The notes under the pieces were generated by a model, which searched no databases, was not told where the DNA came from, and worked only from the letters and a program-made list of their open reading frames with translations. Positions 1-6,112 of a stretch of DNA of 13,233 bases are shown here, one piece after another (within the stretch, counting starts at the first letter, position 1; each line of letters opens with the position of its first letter). A program made the translations under genes and the position numbers. This DNA comes from Clostridiales bacterium (GTDB lineage: Bacteria; Bacillota; Clostridia; Peptostreptococcales; T1SED10-28): assembly GCA_007134725.1 (NCBI GenBank), contig SLKF01000090.1, positions 1 to 13,233 on the forward strand, written 5' to 3'.

Positions 1-44
1 AAAAGGAAGAAAAGAGAAGGAATAGTCTCTTTTCTTCCTTTTTT
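1..44. terminator. Bidirectional hairpin terminator at the left edge
   Basis: Positions 1-17 and 26-42 form a perfect 17-bp inverted repeat around an 8-nt loop. A T-run (39-44) follows on the plus strand, and the A-run at 1-4 gives U residues to a minus-strand transcript. The hairpin lies about 55 nt past the stop of the minus-strand BrkB gene, so it probably ends that transcript. It may also end a plus-strand gene lying to the left of the window. The stem is almost purely AAGGAAG-like with few GC pairs. Confidence 0.8.
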
Positions 45-97
45 GTCGTTTAGAAGGTTAGCGGCTGTTCACTTATGGAAGTTTTAGGATTGAAAAA

Positions 98-1192
98 CTA
101 AAGCTGATCTCTTCCAAGTCTGGACAGAACCACATTCACTTCCCCGCCGACAATGACTATAATGCTGCTGATATAGAGCCATAAAAGAACCACCACAATA
201 CTTCCGAGACTTCCATAAACGTTGGAATAATTGGAAAAATTATTGACGTAGAATGAAAATCCTAAAGAGGCAAGCAGCCAAAACACGACGGTGAACAAAG
301 CTCCCCAAAAAACATTTTTGAATTTTAGTTGTTGATTCGGAGCGAATTTATAAAACATCATAAAAAATAAAACCATGATGATAATGGGAATGGGAAACCG
401 GAGCCAACTCCAAAGATCAATAAAATAACCGGAAAGTCCAAAAAAGTCAAAAACATAAGTCCCTAAAATTTCTCCGAAAACGATGAAGAAAAAGGCGGAA
501 AGAATTACTATGGGGACACCGAGGGTGGTTAAAAGTGCCACAGCCTTGACTTGGAAAAAGTTTCGGGTTTCCTCTACGTTGTAAGCGGTATTCACACCTT
601 TGATTAAGGCGTTGGCCCCTTTCAGAGAACTCCAAAGTGCGGCAGCCACACCGAAGGAAAGAAGGGCACCGCTACTACCGGTAAAGACCTCTTCGATGGT
701 ACCAAAAATCAATTCGTGGGCTTCCTCGGGCAATATGCTTTCCAAGGTAAGGATAATTGCTTCATATTCCAAGGGGGTATACTGCAGAACGCTTAGTAGA
801 AAAATAAAGAAAGGGAACAGAGCTAAAAGCAGATAATATGTAGTTTGAGCTCCTAAATCCGGCACCTTATCATTTTTAATATTATCAAATAAAGATTTAA
901 AGAATGTTTTGAAGTCCTCCCTAAAGCTCTGAGGAAGAGTCTGCTCTTCTCCGGAAAAATCAACAGGATCATCAGAATGTTTTTCGGAGGAACCATTTAA
1001 GATTGTATCTGATTTTTTGTGATGGGTTTTTCTTAGATTTTTAGACGCTTTTTGAGGATTTACGATGCGATCCAGGTTTTGTTTAAGATCCAGTACTCTG
1101 AGGATTAATTGGATCAGGATTATAATCAGGACGAAAATTCCTAATAAAAACAGAAACCAAAGCATTCTATCCGGAGAAATGGCAGTAAACAT
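98..1192 (-). CDS. YihY/BrkB family membrane protein with N-terminal extension
   Basis: Polytopic inner-membrane protein of the YihY/virulence factor BrkB family (older 'ribonuclease BN' annotations are regarded as wrong). Its transport or other role is not established. The 364-residue product has an extra N-terminal membrane helix (about 11-34), a charged hydrophilic linker (about 38-95) rich in Lys and Asp/Glu, then the BrkB domain from about residue 100. The family motif region PDLGAQTTYYLLLALFPF is at about 110-128, several further hydrophobic segments follow, and a GGEVNVVLSR-like end closes the domain. Typical family members are nearer 280-300 residues and lack the anchored extension. 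The start is supported by an AGGAAGGA ribosome binding site at 1197-1204. It begins 25 nt downstream of the HTH-TPR regulator gene on the same strand, so the two are probably cotranscribed. Confidence 0.88.
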   Translation of the reverse strand: MFTAISPDRMLWFLFLLGIFVLIIILIQLILRVLDLKQNLDRIVNPQKASKNLRKTHHKKSDTILNGSSEKHSDDPVDFSGEEQTLPQSFREDFKTFFKSLFDNIKNDKVPDLGAQTTYYLLLALFPFFIFLLSVLQYTPLEYEAIILTLESILPEEAHELIFGTIEEVFTGSSGALLSFGVAAALWSSLKGANALIKGVNTAYNVEETRNFFQVKAVALLTTLGVPIVILSAFFFIVFGEILGTYVFDFFGLSGYFIDLWSWLRFPIPIIIMVLFFMMFYKFAPNQQLKFKNVFWGALFTVVFWLLASLGFSFYVNNFSNYSNVYGSLGSIVVVLLWLYISSIIVIVGGEVNVVLSRLGRDQL

Positions 1193-1217
1193 AATATCCT
1201 TCCTTTCTTTTTTGAAA

Positions 1218-2135
1218 CTACAAGTATAGGGGCATTTTAAAAATTTCCCGACAGTTTTCTAATAATTTTGCGGATAATAGTGGATGGCCATAAGCCTTGG
1301 AAAGGCTTATGGCAAGATCAATAGATGTTGAATAATCCTCCTGATCCAGTCGGAATTTGATAATACCCTGATTGTAATACAGGAGATTCAGACCGTTGTA
1401 ATTCCGATTGCTTTGACAGGATGTAATTCCTTCTCTTACCACGGTCAAGGCTTTTTCATATTCCGTGGCCCGGATATAAACCGTGGATAAATTATGGCAT
1501 ATTTTGGGGAAAATTCCATCGTTTTTATCGGAAGAAAGATGACAGAATTCCAAGATTTCCACATAAGCCTTTTCGCGTTGGAGTTTGTTCAGCACAAAGG
1601 CGATATTCATTAGAATTCGAACTTCAAAGGTGGAGTAAACAAAGTCTGAATAGGTTTCCACAGAAAAAGCGGGGATGGTTCTTCGAAGTCCTTCAATCAA
1701 TTCTTCTAAAGCTTTAGAAGGATCGCCCTCTTTCTTATATAATAGCACCGCCTTGGAAAGGTGGATCAGCTGATGAATCAGGACTTTAAAATAGGATTGG
1801 GAGGAATTTTCCAGCAAACTTTCCAGTTCAAGAATTTCTTTGGTTAAGGAATCAATTTCATCCTTATCAAATTTCAGCTCCAGGCGATTGTAGACTTCAT
1901 TGAATAGCAGACTATGATCTATACGATATTGAGAAAATAATAAAAGAAGGTCTTCTTTGTAGAGAGAAGACAGAATTTCCAGGGTTTCAAATTTAGGGAT
2001 GACCTTTCCTCCCTCTAAGCGTCTTAGGGTGGAAGGATTAATCCCGGTTTGTTCATAAACTTCATTTTGACTAAAATTAAACTTTAATCGAATATCTTTT
2101 AATTTACAACCGAAATTGATCAGATTGAAATCCAT
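1218..2135 (-). CDS. HTH-TPR transcriptional regulator, RRNPP (PlcR/Rgg-like) type
   Basis: Cytoplasmic transcription factor of 305 residues. An XRE/HTH_3 DNA-binding domain occupies about residues 8-64: FSQNEVYEQTGINPSTLRRLEGGK covers the recognition helix and the classic 'RxLExGK.xP' turn. The rest is all-helical with TPR-like repeats (about 75-300), for example the ATEYEKALTVVREGI helix pair near 223-237. This layout and length match RRNPP-family receptors such as PlcR, which bind an imported peptide in the TPR pocket. The gene diverges from a small secreted-peptide gene carrying a duplicated octapeptide, which strongly suggests that peptide is its ligand. The start is set by AAAGGAG at 2142-2148, 6 nt before the ATG. 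The regulator could instead be a peptide-independent XRE-TPR repressor. The fold is well supported; peptide sensing is inferred from context. Confidence 0.85.
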   Translation of the reverse strand: MDFNLINFGCKLKDIRLKFNFSQNEVYEQTGINPSTLRRLEGGKVIPKFETLEILSSLYKEDLLLLFSQYRIDHSLLFNEVYNRLELKFDKDEIDSLTKEILELESLLENSSQSYFKVLIHQLIHLSKAVLLYKKEGDPSKALEELIEGLRRTIPAFSVETYSDFVYSTFEVRILMNIAFVLNKLQREKAYVEILEFCHLSSDKNDGIFPKICHNLSTVYIRATEYEKALTVVREGITSCQSNRNYNGLNLLYYNQGIIKFRLDQEDYSTSIDLAISLSKAYGHPLLSAKLLENCREIFKMPLYL

Positions 2136-2359
2136 AGGCGTCTCCTTTGTTGATATTTTTATCTATAGAATATTTACCTATAAAAATGAGTTTAAAACAA
2201 ATTATGGTGAAATTAATGGGGAAGTCATTTTCCATTTGCAATAATCGTGCCAAAATAGGCGCAGAGCACCGCGCATCCATGCCTGCTGTAATTGTAGAAG
2301 GATTATTATATTATAAAATTAAGCAATATTCTAAATAATTATAAAGGAGGCTAGTTCAA
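2136..2359. promoter_or_regulatory. Divergent control region between regulator and peptide genes
   Basis: A 224-nt noncoding interval shared by the divergent regulator and peptide genes. It holds an imperfect dyad, TATAG-N9-CTATA, at 2164-2182, close to the regulator start and a plausible operator, although PlcR boxes proper (TATGNAN4TNCATA) differ from it. It also holds a second inverted repeat at 2215-2223/2228-2236 (AATGG...CCATT, pairing with two G-U pairs as RNA). AT-rich stretches such as TATAAA at 2312-2317 could serve as a -10 element, but no matching -35 is evident. That fits a promoter needing an activator. Plus-strand reading frames in the interval have no ribosome binding site. 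Confidence 0.4.
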
Positions 2360-2560
2360 ATGAAAAGATTTATCGCTGTCAGTATGATCATTACCGGTTT
2401 TTTCCTAGCATTCATTGGTGGGGGGATGGAAATAAACGGTGGAAAAGGGGATGACGGATTGATTGAATGGAACTGTTTACCAATTGAAGAGGAAGTGGCA
2501 GGCAGGGAAGACGACGGTCTGATTGAGTGGAATGACTTTACCGTTGAGGAGTATTCTTAG
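2360..2560 (+). CDS. Secreted peptide-pheromone precursor with duplicated DDGLIEWN
   Basis: A 66-residue precursor I do not recognise by name. The N-terminus is a Sec-type signal: Lys2-Arg3, a hydrophobic core at 4-19, then GGG. The remainder is acidic and contains DDGLIEWN at residues 31-38 and again at 51-58, exactly 20 residues apart. A looser repeat continues to residue 45 and residue 65 (x-x-x-[IV]-E-E). Outside the octapeptide the copies diverge (CLPI versus DFTV), so the conserved core is the likely mature signal or contains it. The start has an excellent AAAGGAGG at 2343-2350, 9 nt from the ATG. It is divergent from an RRNPP-like regulator and 47 nt upstream of an HD-GYP gene with no terminator between. 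Together these say quorum-sensing propeptide. An antimicrobial peptide or RiPP precursor is less likely, since no modification or transport genes lie nearby. Confidence 0.8.
   Translation: MKRFIAVSMIITGFFLAFIGGGMEINGGKGDDGLIEWNCLPIEEEVAGREDDGLIEWNDFTVEEYS
2450..2533 (+). repeat. Two in-frame copies of an 8-codon signal-peptide core
   Basis: Codons 31-38 (2450-2473) and 51-58 (2510-2533) of the peptide gene encode the same octapeptide, with a 60-nt period. Five of the eight codons differ (GAT/GAC, GGA/GGT, TTG/CTG, GAA/GAG, AAC/AAT) and every difference is silent, whereas flanking codons differ in amino acid. This pattern indicates selection on the peptide sequence after an old duplication, not a recent DNA duplication. 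Confidence 0.9.
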
Positions 2561-2607
2561 TAGGGAATATTTGAGTTGCCACATAAAAAGGGAAGGGAGG
2601 AGATTTC

Positions 2608-3369
2608 ATGGGATCTATTATCAAAGAACATAATCATCATCTGAAAGGCGGCTATAGCGGTTTGGTAGATGTTGCTACGGGTAAAACTCATGGGAATGTC
2701 TTCTCTTCCATGACAAAAGAAGGGATCGGGGAACAAGAGACAGTATTAGAGTACCGGGGGATATTGAGCGGAGCTCCAATGGGGATATCTGGGAAACAAA
2801 TTGATGTTAAAATGGGTGTTGGAAGTTTGATTTTAGAACATACATTAGAGACGATTAAAGGCCGCTTTAACGATCAAATCATGCATTTGGAAAACGTAGA
2901 ACGCTATAGCATAGAGATTGGGAAAGCTATGGACTTGAGGGATGATGATTTGACAACTTTAGGTATGGCGGCGAAAATGCATGATATCGGTAAGGCTTTT
3001 ATCGAACAGGGAATTTTAAATAAACCTCAAAAGCTGACGGAAGAGGAAATAGAAGAGATTAAAAAACATCCGGAAATCGGGTATTGGTTACTTAAAGCCG
3101 ATAAAAGATACCGAAAGCTTGCACAGTATGTTCGACATCATCATGAGCATTGGGATGGAAATGGGTATCCCGGGGGATTAAAGGGCGGAGAAATACCACT
3201 GTTTTCACGGATCATTGCCATATCCGATGCCTATGATGCAATGACTACAGAACGGGTGTATCAGAAAACCAAAACTCGGAAGGAGGCCATCCGGGAACTG
3301 ACTCTCTACTCCGGCAGCCAGTTTGATCCGAAAATAGTAAAGATTTTTGTGGAGATGGTGTTAAGTTAA
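2608..3369 (+). CDS. Soluble HD-GYP domain protein (putative c-di-GMP phosphodiesterase)
   Basis: A 253-residue cytoplasmic protein with no membrane segment. Residues 1-85 match no domain I recognise; about 90-253 are an HD-GYP domain. Visible motifs are HDIGK (125-129), HP (154-155), HHHE (177-180), DGNGYPGG (183-190), SDAYDAMT (206-213) and FDP (239-241). HD-GYP enzymes hydrolyse cyclic-di-GMP (some act on cGAMP) with a two- or three-metal site. The position that normally carries the first metal-ligand His, in the 'ExxxHxxR' helix, appears here as Asn96 with Met92 in place of Glu, so activity may be altered. The start has GGGAGGAG at 2595-2602, 5 nt from the ATG. The gene lies 47 nt after the peptide gene with no terminator between and one right after it, so the two form an operon and this protein is the probable output of the peptide system. 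Confidence 0.88.
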   Translation: MGSIIKEHNHHLKGGYSGLVDVATGKTHGNVFSSMTKEGIGEQETVLEYRGILSGAPMGISGKQIDVKMGVGSLILEHTLETIKGRFNDQIMHLENVERYSIEIGKAMDLRDDDLTTLGMAAKMHDIGKAFIEQGILNKPQKLTEEEIEEIKKHPEIGYWLLKADKRYRKLAQYVRHHHEHWDGNGYPGGLKGGEIPLFSRIIAISDAYDAMTTERVYQKTKTRKEAIRELTLYSGSQFDPKIVKIFVEMVLS

Positions 3370-3394
3370 TGCAGCGTATGTGCATCGAAAGGAT

Positions 3395-3436
3395 AAAACT
3401 GCTAAGAACTGAAGGATTCTTCTTAGCAGTTTTTTT
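3395..3436 (+). terminator. Rho-independent terminator after the HD-GYP gene
   Basis: AAAACTGCTAAGAA at 3395-3408 pairs perfectly with 3420-3433 around an 11-nt loop, and a T-run covers 3430-3436. It begins 25 nt after the HD-GYP stop codon and closes the peptide/HD-GYP operon. The following 3437-3510 is A-rich noncoding sequence. Confidence 0.92.
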
Positions 3437-3514
3437 ATGCAAAAAATCGAAAAAGAAAAAGAAAAGTCTGAATATACATAAAAAAAGAACTTTTAGCAAC
3501 GAGAAAGTATTCCT

Positions 3515-3542
3515 TTAAGACTTCATCGGTTCAGCGTATAAT
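3515..3542 (+). promoter_or_regulatory. Probable sigma-A promoter for the YgjV-GNAT/selenoprotein operon
   Basis: A perfect -10 TATAAT at 3537-3542 with TTAAGA (4 of 6 to TTGACA) at 3515-3520, spacer 16 nt. It would start transcription near 3549, about 63 nt before the chosen start codon at 3612, and it lies after the upstream terminator. Confidence 0.6.
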
Positions 3543-3611
3543 AGATAGGGTATGTTAAAAGTATACAGTGAAAACAGTGTTTATGTATTAGAATAGATGG
3601 AGGATAAAAAT

Positions 3612-4253
3612 ATGTTTGGAATAGAATGGATAGAATGGGTGGGTTATTTAGCCTCGGTACTGATTTTAGTTTCCCTATTGATGAGTTCCATTGTAAAACT
3701 TCGGTGGATCAATTTAGCGGGGGCAGGAATATTCGCAATCTATGGATTTTCCATCGGAGCTCTTCCGGTAGGGGTAATGAACTTGGGAATCGTAATGATT
3801 AATATTTACTATTTAAGGAAAATTTATGCACGCAAAGAATATTTTCATATGGTCCCCGTAGATAAAAACACCCAGTATTTTAATTATTTTTTGGATTTTT
3901 ATCAGAAGGATATTGAAAAGTACTTCTCCCATAATGACTTTAAAGTGGAAGATACCACCGTGGGGCTTTATATTTTAAGAAATCTGGTGCCCGCAGGGGT
4001 CTTTCTTGCAACAGAAAAGGGCGAAAGCACTTTGAAAATACAATTGGATTTTGTGATTCCCGAGTATCGGGATTTTAAAATCGGGAACTATATTTTTGAA
4101 GACCGAAAGGACTATTTTCTGAATTTGGGATACAATACCTTTCACAGCTATGGGGTTAATGAAAAACATGAAAACTATTTGGAAAAAATGGGTTTTAAAA
4201 AAATTGATGAGGAGAAAAATTTATTCGAAAAAGTGATTCAGCAACATTCTTAG
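3612..4253 (+). CDS. YgjV-like membrane domain fused to a GNAT-type acetyltransferase domain
   Basis: A 213-residue protein in two parts. Residues about 8-70 form three membrane helices in a YgjV-like arrangement (WIEWVGYLASVLILVSLLMS, then SIVKLRWINLAGAGIFAIYG, then the MNLGIVMINIYYLRK segment). Residues about 85-208 resemble a GNAT N-acetyltransferase: FVIPEYRDFKIGNYIF (147-162) corresponds to motif A, the acetyl-CoA pyrophosphate loop in degenerate form. The tail GYNTFHSYGVNEKHENYLEKMGFKK is typical of the GNAT C-terminal strand-helix-strand. The substrate is unknown; the enzyme would sit on the cytoplasmic membrane face. An ATG at 3597 is also in frame, but GGAGG at 3599-3603 lies 8 nt ahead of the ATG at 3612, which I chose. 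The gene ends 15 nt before the selenoprotein start, so they form an operon. Confidence 0.75.
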   Translation: MFGIEWIEWVGYLASVLILVSLLMSSIVKLRWINLAGAGIFAIYGFSIGALPVGVMNLGIVMINIYYLRKIYARKEYFHMVPVDKNTQYFNYFLDFYQKDIEKYFSHNDFKVEDTTVGLYILRNLVPAGVFLATEKGESTLKIQLDFVIPEYRDFKIGNYIFEDRKDYFLNLGYNTFHSYGVNEKHENYLEKMGFKKIDEEKNLFEKVIQQHS

Positions 4254-4260
4254 AAGGTGG
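4254..4260 (+). promoter_or_regulatory. Ribosome binding site fixing the selenoprotein start
   Basis: AAGGTGG at 4254-4260 lies 8 nt before the ATG at 4269. The site supports translation beginning upstream of the in-frame TGA rather than at the internal ATG at 4326. The only candidate site for that internal ATG is GGAGG at 4319-4323, just 2 nt away and too close to be efficient. Confidence 0.75.
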
Positions 4261-4268
4261 TGGCTTAA

Positions 4269-4667
4269 ATGTTAAATGAGTATGTGAGGACCTATTATCA
4301 AAAAGGACATAATTGAGCGGAGGCTATGTTGCTAGGTGGCAACGAGTATTATAAATTGAATCTGAATGCGGAGACTTTTCGAGTCATGGCCGGTTTCGGT
4401 GGAGGAATGGCTACAGGAGAACTTTGTGGAGCCCTTAGTGGTGGTGTGGCTCTCCTTGGGGTTCTCTTTACTCCGGAACGGGGCTATGATGATGGAAAAG
4501 TAAAAGAGGCGACAAAGGATTTTGTTGAATCCTTTAGAGCACAATTATCTTCTGACAACTGTGAAGTTCTTAAGGATCTGTTCCGGGAAGAAGAAATAAA
4601 ATGTATTCCTGTGGTGGAAAAGGGCGCCGAGATTCTTGAAAAGATCATAAACAAGTATCAAAGGTGA
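4269..4667 (+). CDS. C-GCAxxG-C-C family redox protein, selenocysteine at UGA (Sec16)
   Basis: Read through the TGA at 4314-4316, the frame gives 132 residues of the C-GCAxxG-C-C probable redox protein family (about 140 residues, four conserved Cys, CGAxxG motif). The sequence shows QKGHN-U-AEAM at 11-20, matching the family's G-x-N-C-A-E-A start, then GGGMATGELCGALSGG with Cys53 in CGALSG (53-58), Cys98 in SSDNCEV and Cys112 in IKCIPV. The TGA falls exactly where the first conserved Cys belongs. A small stem-loop begins 10 nt after it, as a bacterial SECIS should. The ATG at 4269 has its own ribosome binding site 15 nt after the previous gene. A conventional gene caller would start at 4326 and lose the first redox residue. 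The exact redox partner is unknown. A nonsense mutation is possible but unlikely given position and hairpin. Confidence 0.87.
4314..4316 (+). other. In-frame UGA, predicted selenocysteine codon
   Basis: TGA in the frame 4269-4667, flanked by codons for GHN and AEA. Conserved coding on both sides matches the family, and the residue normally here is the first invariant Cys. The gene's true stop is a second TGA at 4665-4667, which has no comparable hairpin directly after it. Confidence 0.85.
4327..4344 (+). promoter_or_regulatory. Candidate bSECIS hairpin for Sec insertion
   Basis: GTTGC (4328-4332) pairs with GCAAC (4339-4343), extended by a U-G pair (4327/4344), around the 6-nt loop UAGGUG. 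The apical loop begins 17 nt after the UGA and carries G residues with a following U, as in known bacterial SECIS elements bound by SelB. It lies inside the coding sequence, as in other bacterial selenoprotein genes. Confidence 0.68.
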
Positions 4668-4703
4668 GAGCTTTCATGGCTTAATTATTAGTGTGATATT
4701 CAT

Positions 4704-4765
4704 AGGGATAAAAAAACAGGAAGTCCAAAATACAATTTGGATTTCCTGTTTTTCTATTTATCCCT
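4704..4765. terminator. Long bidirectional terminator between convergent genes
   Basis: An inner stem, 4712-4729 with 4736-4753 (18 bp with one G-U pair, 6-nt loop), is extended outward by AGGGATAAA (4704-4712) matching TTTATCCCT (4757-4765). T-runs occur on both strands. It lies between the selenoprotein gene ending at 4667 and the tldE gene ending at 4795 and can stop transcription from both sides. Confidence 0.88.
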
Positions 4766-4794
4766 GTTTTTTCCATCAAGGGTACTTAGCTTTT

Positions 4795-6111
4795 TTATTT
4801 CCCCAAAATGGTAGCTTCTTTAAAGAGCACCATAGGAGAATACCCCATATGATAGAATATACTTCGCATAACTTCGTAATGGGTACCGACAGCTTCCACA
4901 TTCTTAAACAGATCGTAGATATTACCCGTAATCATAGCACCTTTTACTTTGCCTTGAAGTTTACCATTTTCAATGAGATAGCCGGAAGAAATATTCAAGG
5001 AGAAATCTCCCCGGTTGATATTTCCTGTGTGGGCCCCCATGACCCCGGTGATTAAAAGCCCTCGTTTGATGCCCTTTAGAATCAGTTCATCCTCCTGATG
5101 ATCCCCCTCAATGATGAGATTCGTATCAAACACCGAAGGGGTGTCTTCGATTTCCTTTGAAAAAAGTGTTCGTTTAAGAGCATTTCCCGTGGGCTCCTGG
5201 GTAAGTTTTTTCCCCTGAGTGATGTTTACAAGGTAGTTCTTCAAAACTCCCTTTTCATAGAGCACCGTATTCTTCGCCGGAGTTCCCTCATCATCAAACA
5301 AGCAGGTATTAACTCCAAAAGCCATTTTGCCGTCATCTCGGATTGTAATTTTATCTGAAAAGAGTTTTTCTCCGATTTTGTCTTTCAAAGGGGAAGTGCC
5401 TTTTAAAACATTACCACCGTTGACCCCTCCTAACACACGAAGCATTAAAGCCCCCATCACATTTCCGGAAAAGATCACCGGCATTTTTTCATTTTCCATG
5501 GTAAGGGTGTTTTTTTCCAGACGGTGGGTTTCAATTAAACGATCAAGATCCCCATCGGAAACCTCCGCCACTTTCCCGGAAGAATATTCCTTGGAACTTC
5601 CCATAAATCCTTTTTCCGTCAAAGTGTATAGAGAAAGAGAAAAATTGGAATAGTCATAGACTTCATTAAAACCGGCACTGTTTAATAAAGAGATTCGTTT
5701 GATATTCTTATGAACTCGAACTCCCGCAGGGATATCCGGTGCTTTTGCTTTTAAGCGTTCGGATAAGTCGAAAGCCATTTTTGTTAAGTCCTCAGTGCTT
5801 AGCTGATCCACCTCGGGAGAAAAAGAAAAAACCATTCGAGGAGGGACGTTGGGAAATGTAATGGCATGGGACTTTTGGTTTTCTAAGGCAATAAGGGCCC
5901 GATCCACTAGGGTATCATCTTCTAAAGAGGTGGATACGGCGGCTCCCATCAGACCGTTTTTTGTAAGCCTTAAGGCGACTTCCCGCTTTTTATCGGCATT
6001 AATTCCTTTGAGTTTCCCCAGTTTTATATCCACAGAAGTACTGTGAACATCCCGCTTGTAGACTTCGCCACCATCGGCTGCAGCCAAGGCTTTATTAAGT
6101 AATTGTCGCAT
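4795..6111 (-). CDS. tldE: TldE/PmbA-type subunit of the TldD/TldE metalloprotease
   Basis: A 438-residue cytoplasmic protein of the peptidase U62 family. TldE (PmbA) pairs with TldD to form a heterodimeric zinc protease; in E. coli the pair completes microcin B17 processing and degrades CcdA. The sequence shows the family's C-terminal signatures: FDDEGTPA at 272-279, followed by the TVLYEKGVLKNYL strand, and GDFSLNISSGYLIENG at 368-383. As expected for TldE there is no HExxxH zinc site; that residue set is in the upstream partner. The start has AGGAGG at 6120-6125, overlapping the end of tldD. Only one nucleotide separates the tldD stop from this ATG, indicating translational coupling. Length is normal for the family. 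It ends just before a convergent terminator. No modified-peptide precursor is seen close by, so the substrate is open. Confidence 0.93.
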   Translation of the reverse strand: MRQLLNKALAAADGGEVYKRDVHSTSVDIKLGKLKGINADKKREVALRLTKNGLMGAAVSTSLEDDTLVDRALIALENQKSHAITFPNVPPRMVFSFSPEVDQLSTEDLTKMAFDLSERLKAKAPDIPAGVRVHKNIKRISLLNSAGFNEVYDYSNFSLSLYTLTEKGFMGSSKEYSSGKVAEVSDGDLDRLIETHRLEKNTLTMENEKMPVIFSGNVMGALMLRVLGGVNGGNVLKGTSPLKDKIGEKLFSDKITIRDDGKMAFGVNTCLFDDEGTPAKNTVLYEKGVLKNYLVNITQGKKLTQEPTGNALKRTLFSKEIEDTPSVFDTNLIIEGDHQEDELILKGIKRGLLITGVMGAHTGNINRGDFSLNISSGYLIENGKLQGKVKGAMITGNIYDLFKNVEAVGTHYEVMRSIFYHMGYSPMVLFKEATILGK

Positions 6112-6112
6112 A

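Noticed and set aside
2147..2338. 63-codon plus-strand frame ahead of the peptide gene
   Set aside because: It begins at TTG with no ribosome binding site, its product matches nothing, and it overlaps the divergent control region.
3437..3510. A-rich stretch after the terminator
   Set aside because: Low-complexity noncoding sequence with no frame, stem or motif beyond composition.
4326..4667. Separate 113-residue protein starting at the internal ATG
   Set aside because: The only nearby GGAGG is 2 nt from the ATG, and this start would drop the conserved N-terminus. The frame continues upstream through a Sec-type TGA to a proper start at 4269.
4269..4667. Pseudogene with a nonsense mutation
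   Set aside because: Coding conservation is good on both sides, the stop is precisely at the redox Cys codon, and a bSECIS-like hairpin follows.
4693..5055. 120-codon plus-strand frame overlapping the tldE 3' end, and similar antisense frames within tldD, tldE, brkB and the sulfatase gene
   Set aside because: These are shadows of well-supported genes: no ribosome binding sites and no recognisable products.
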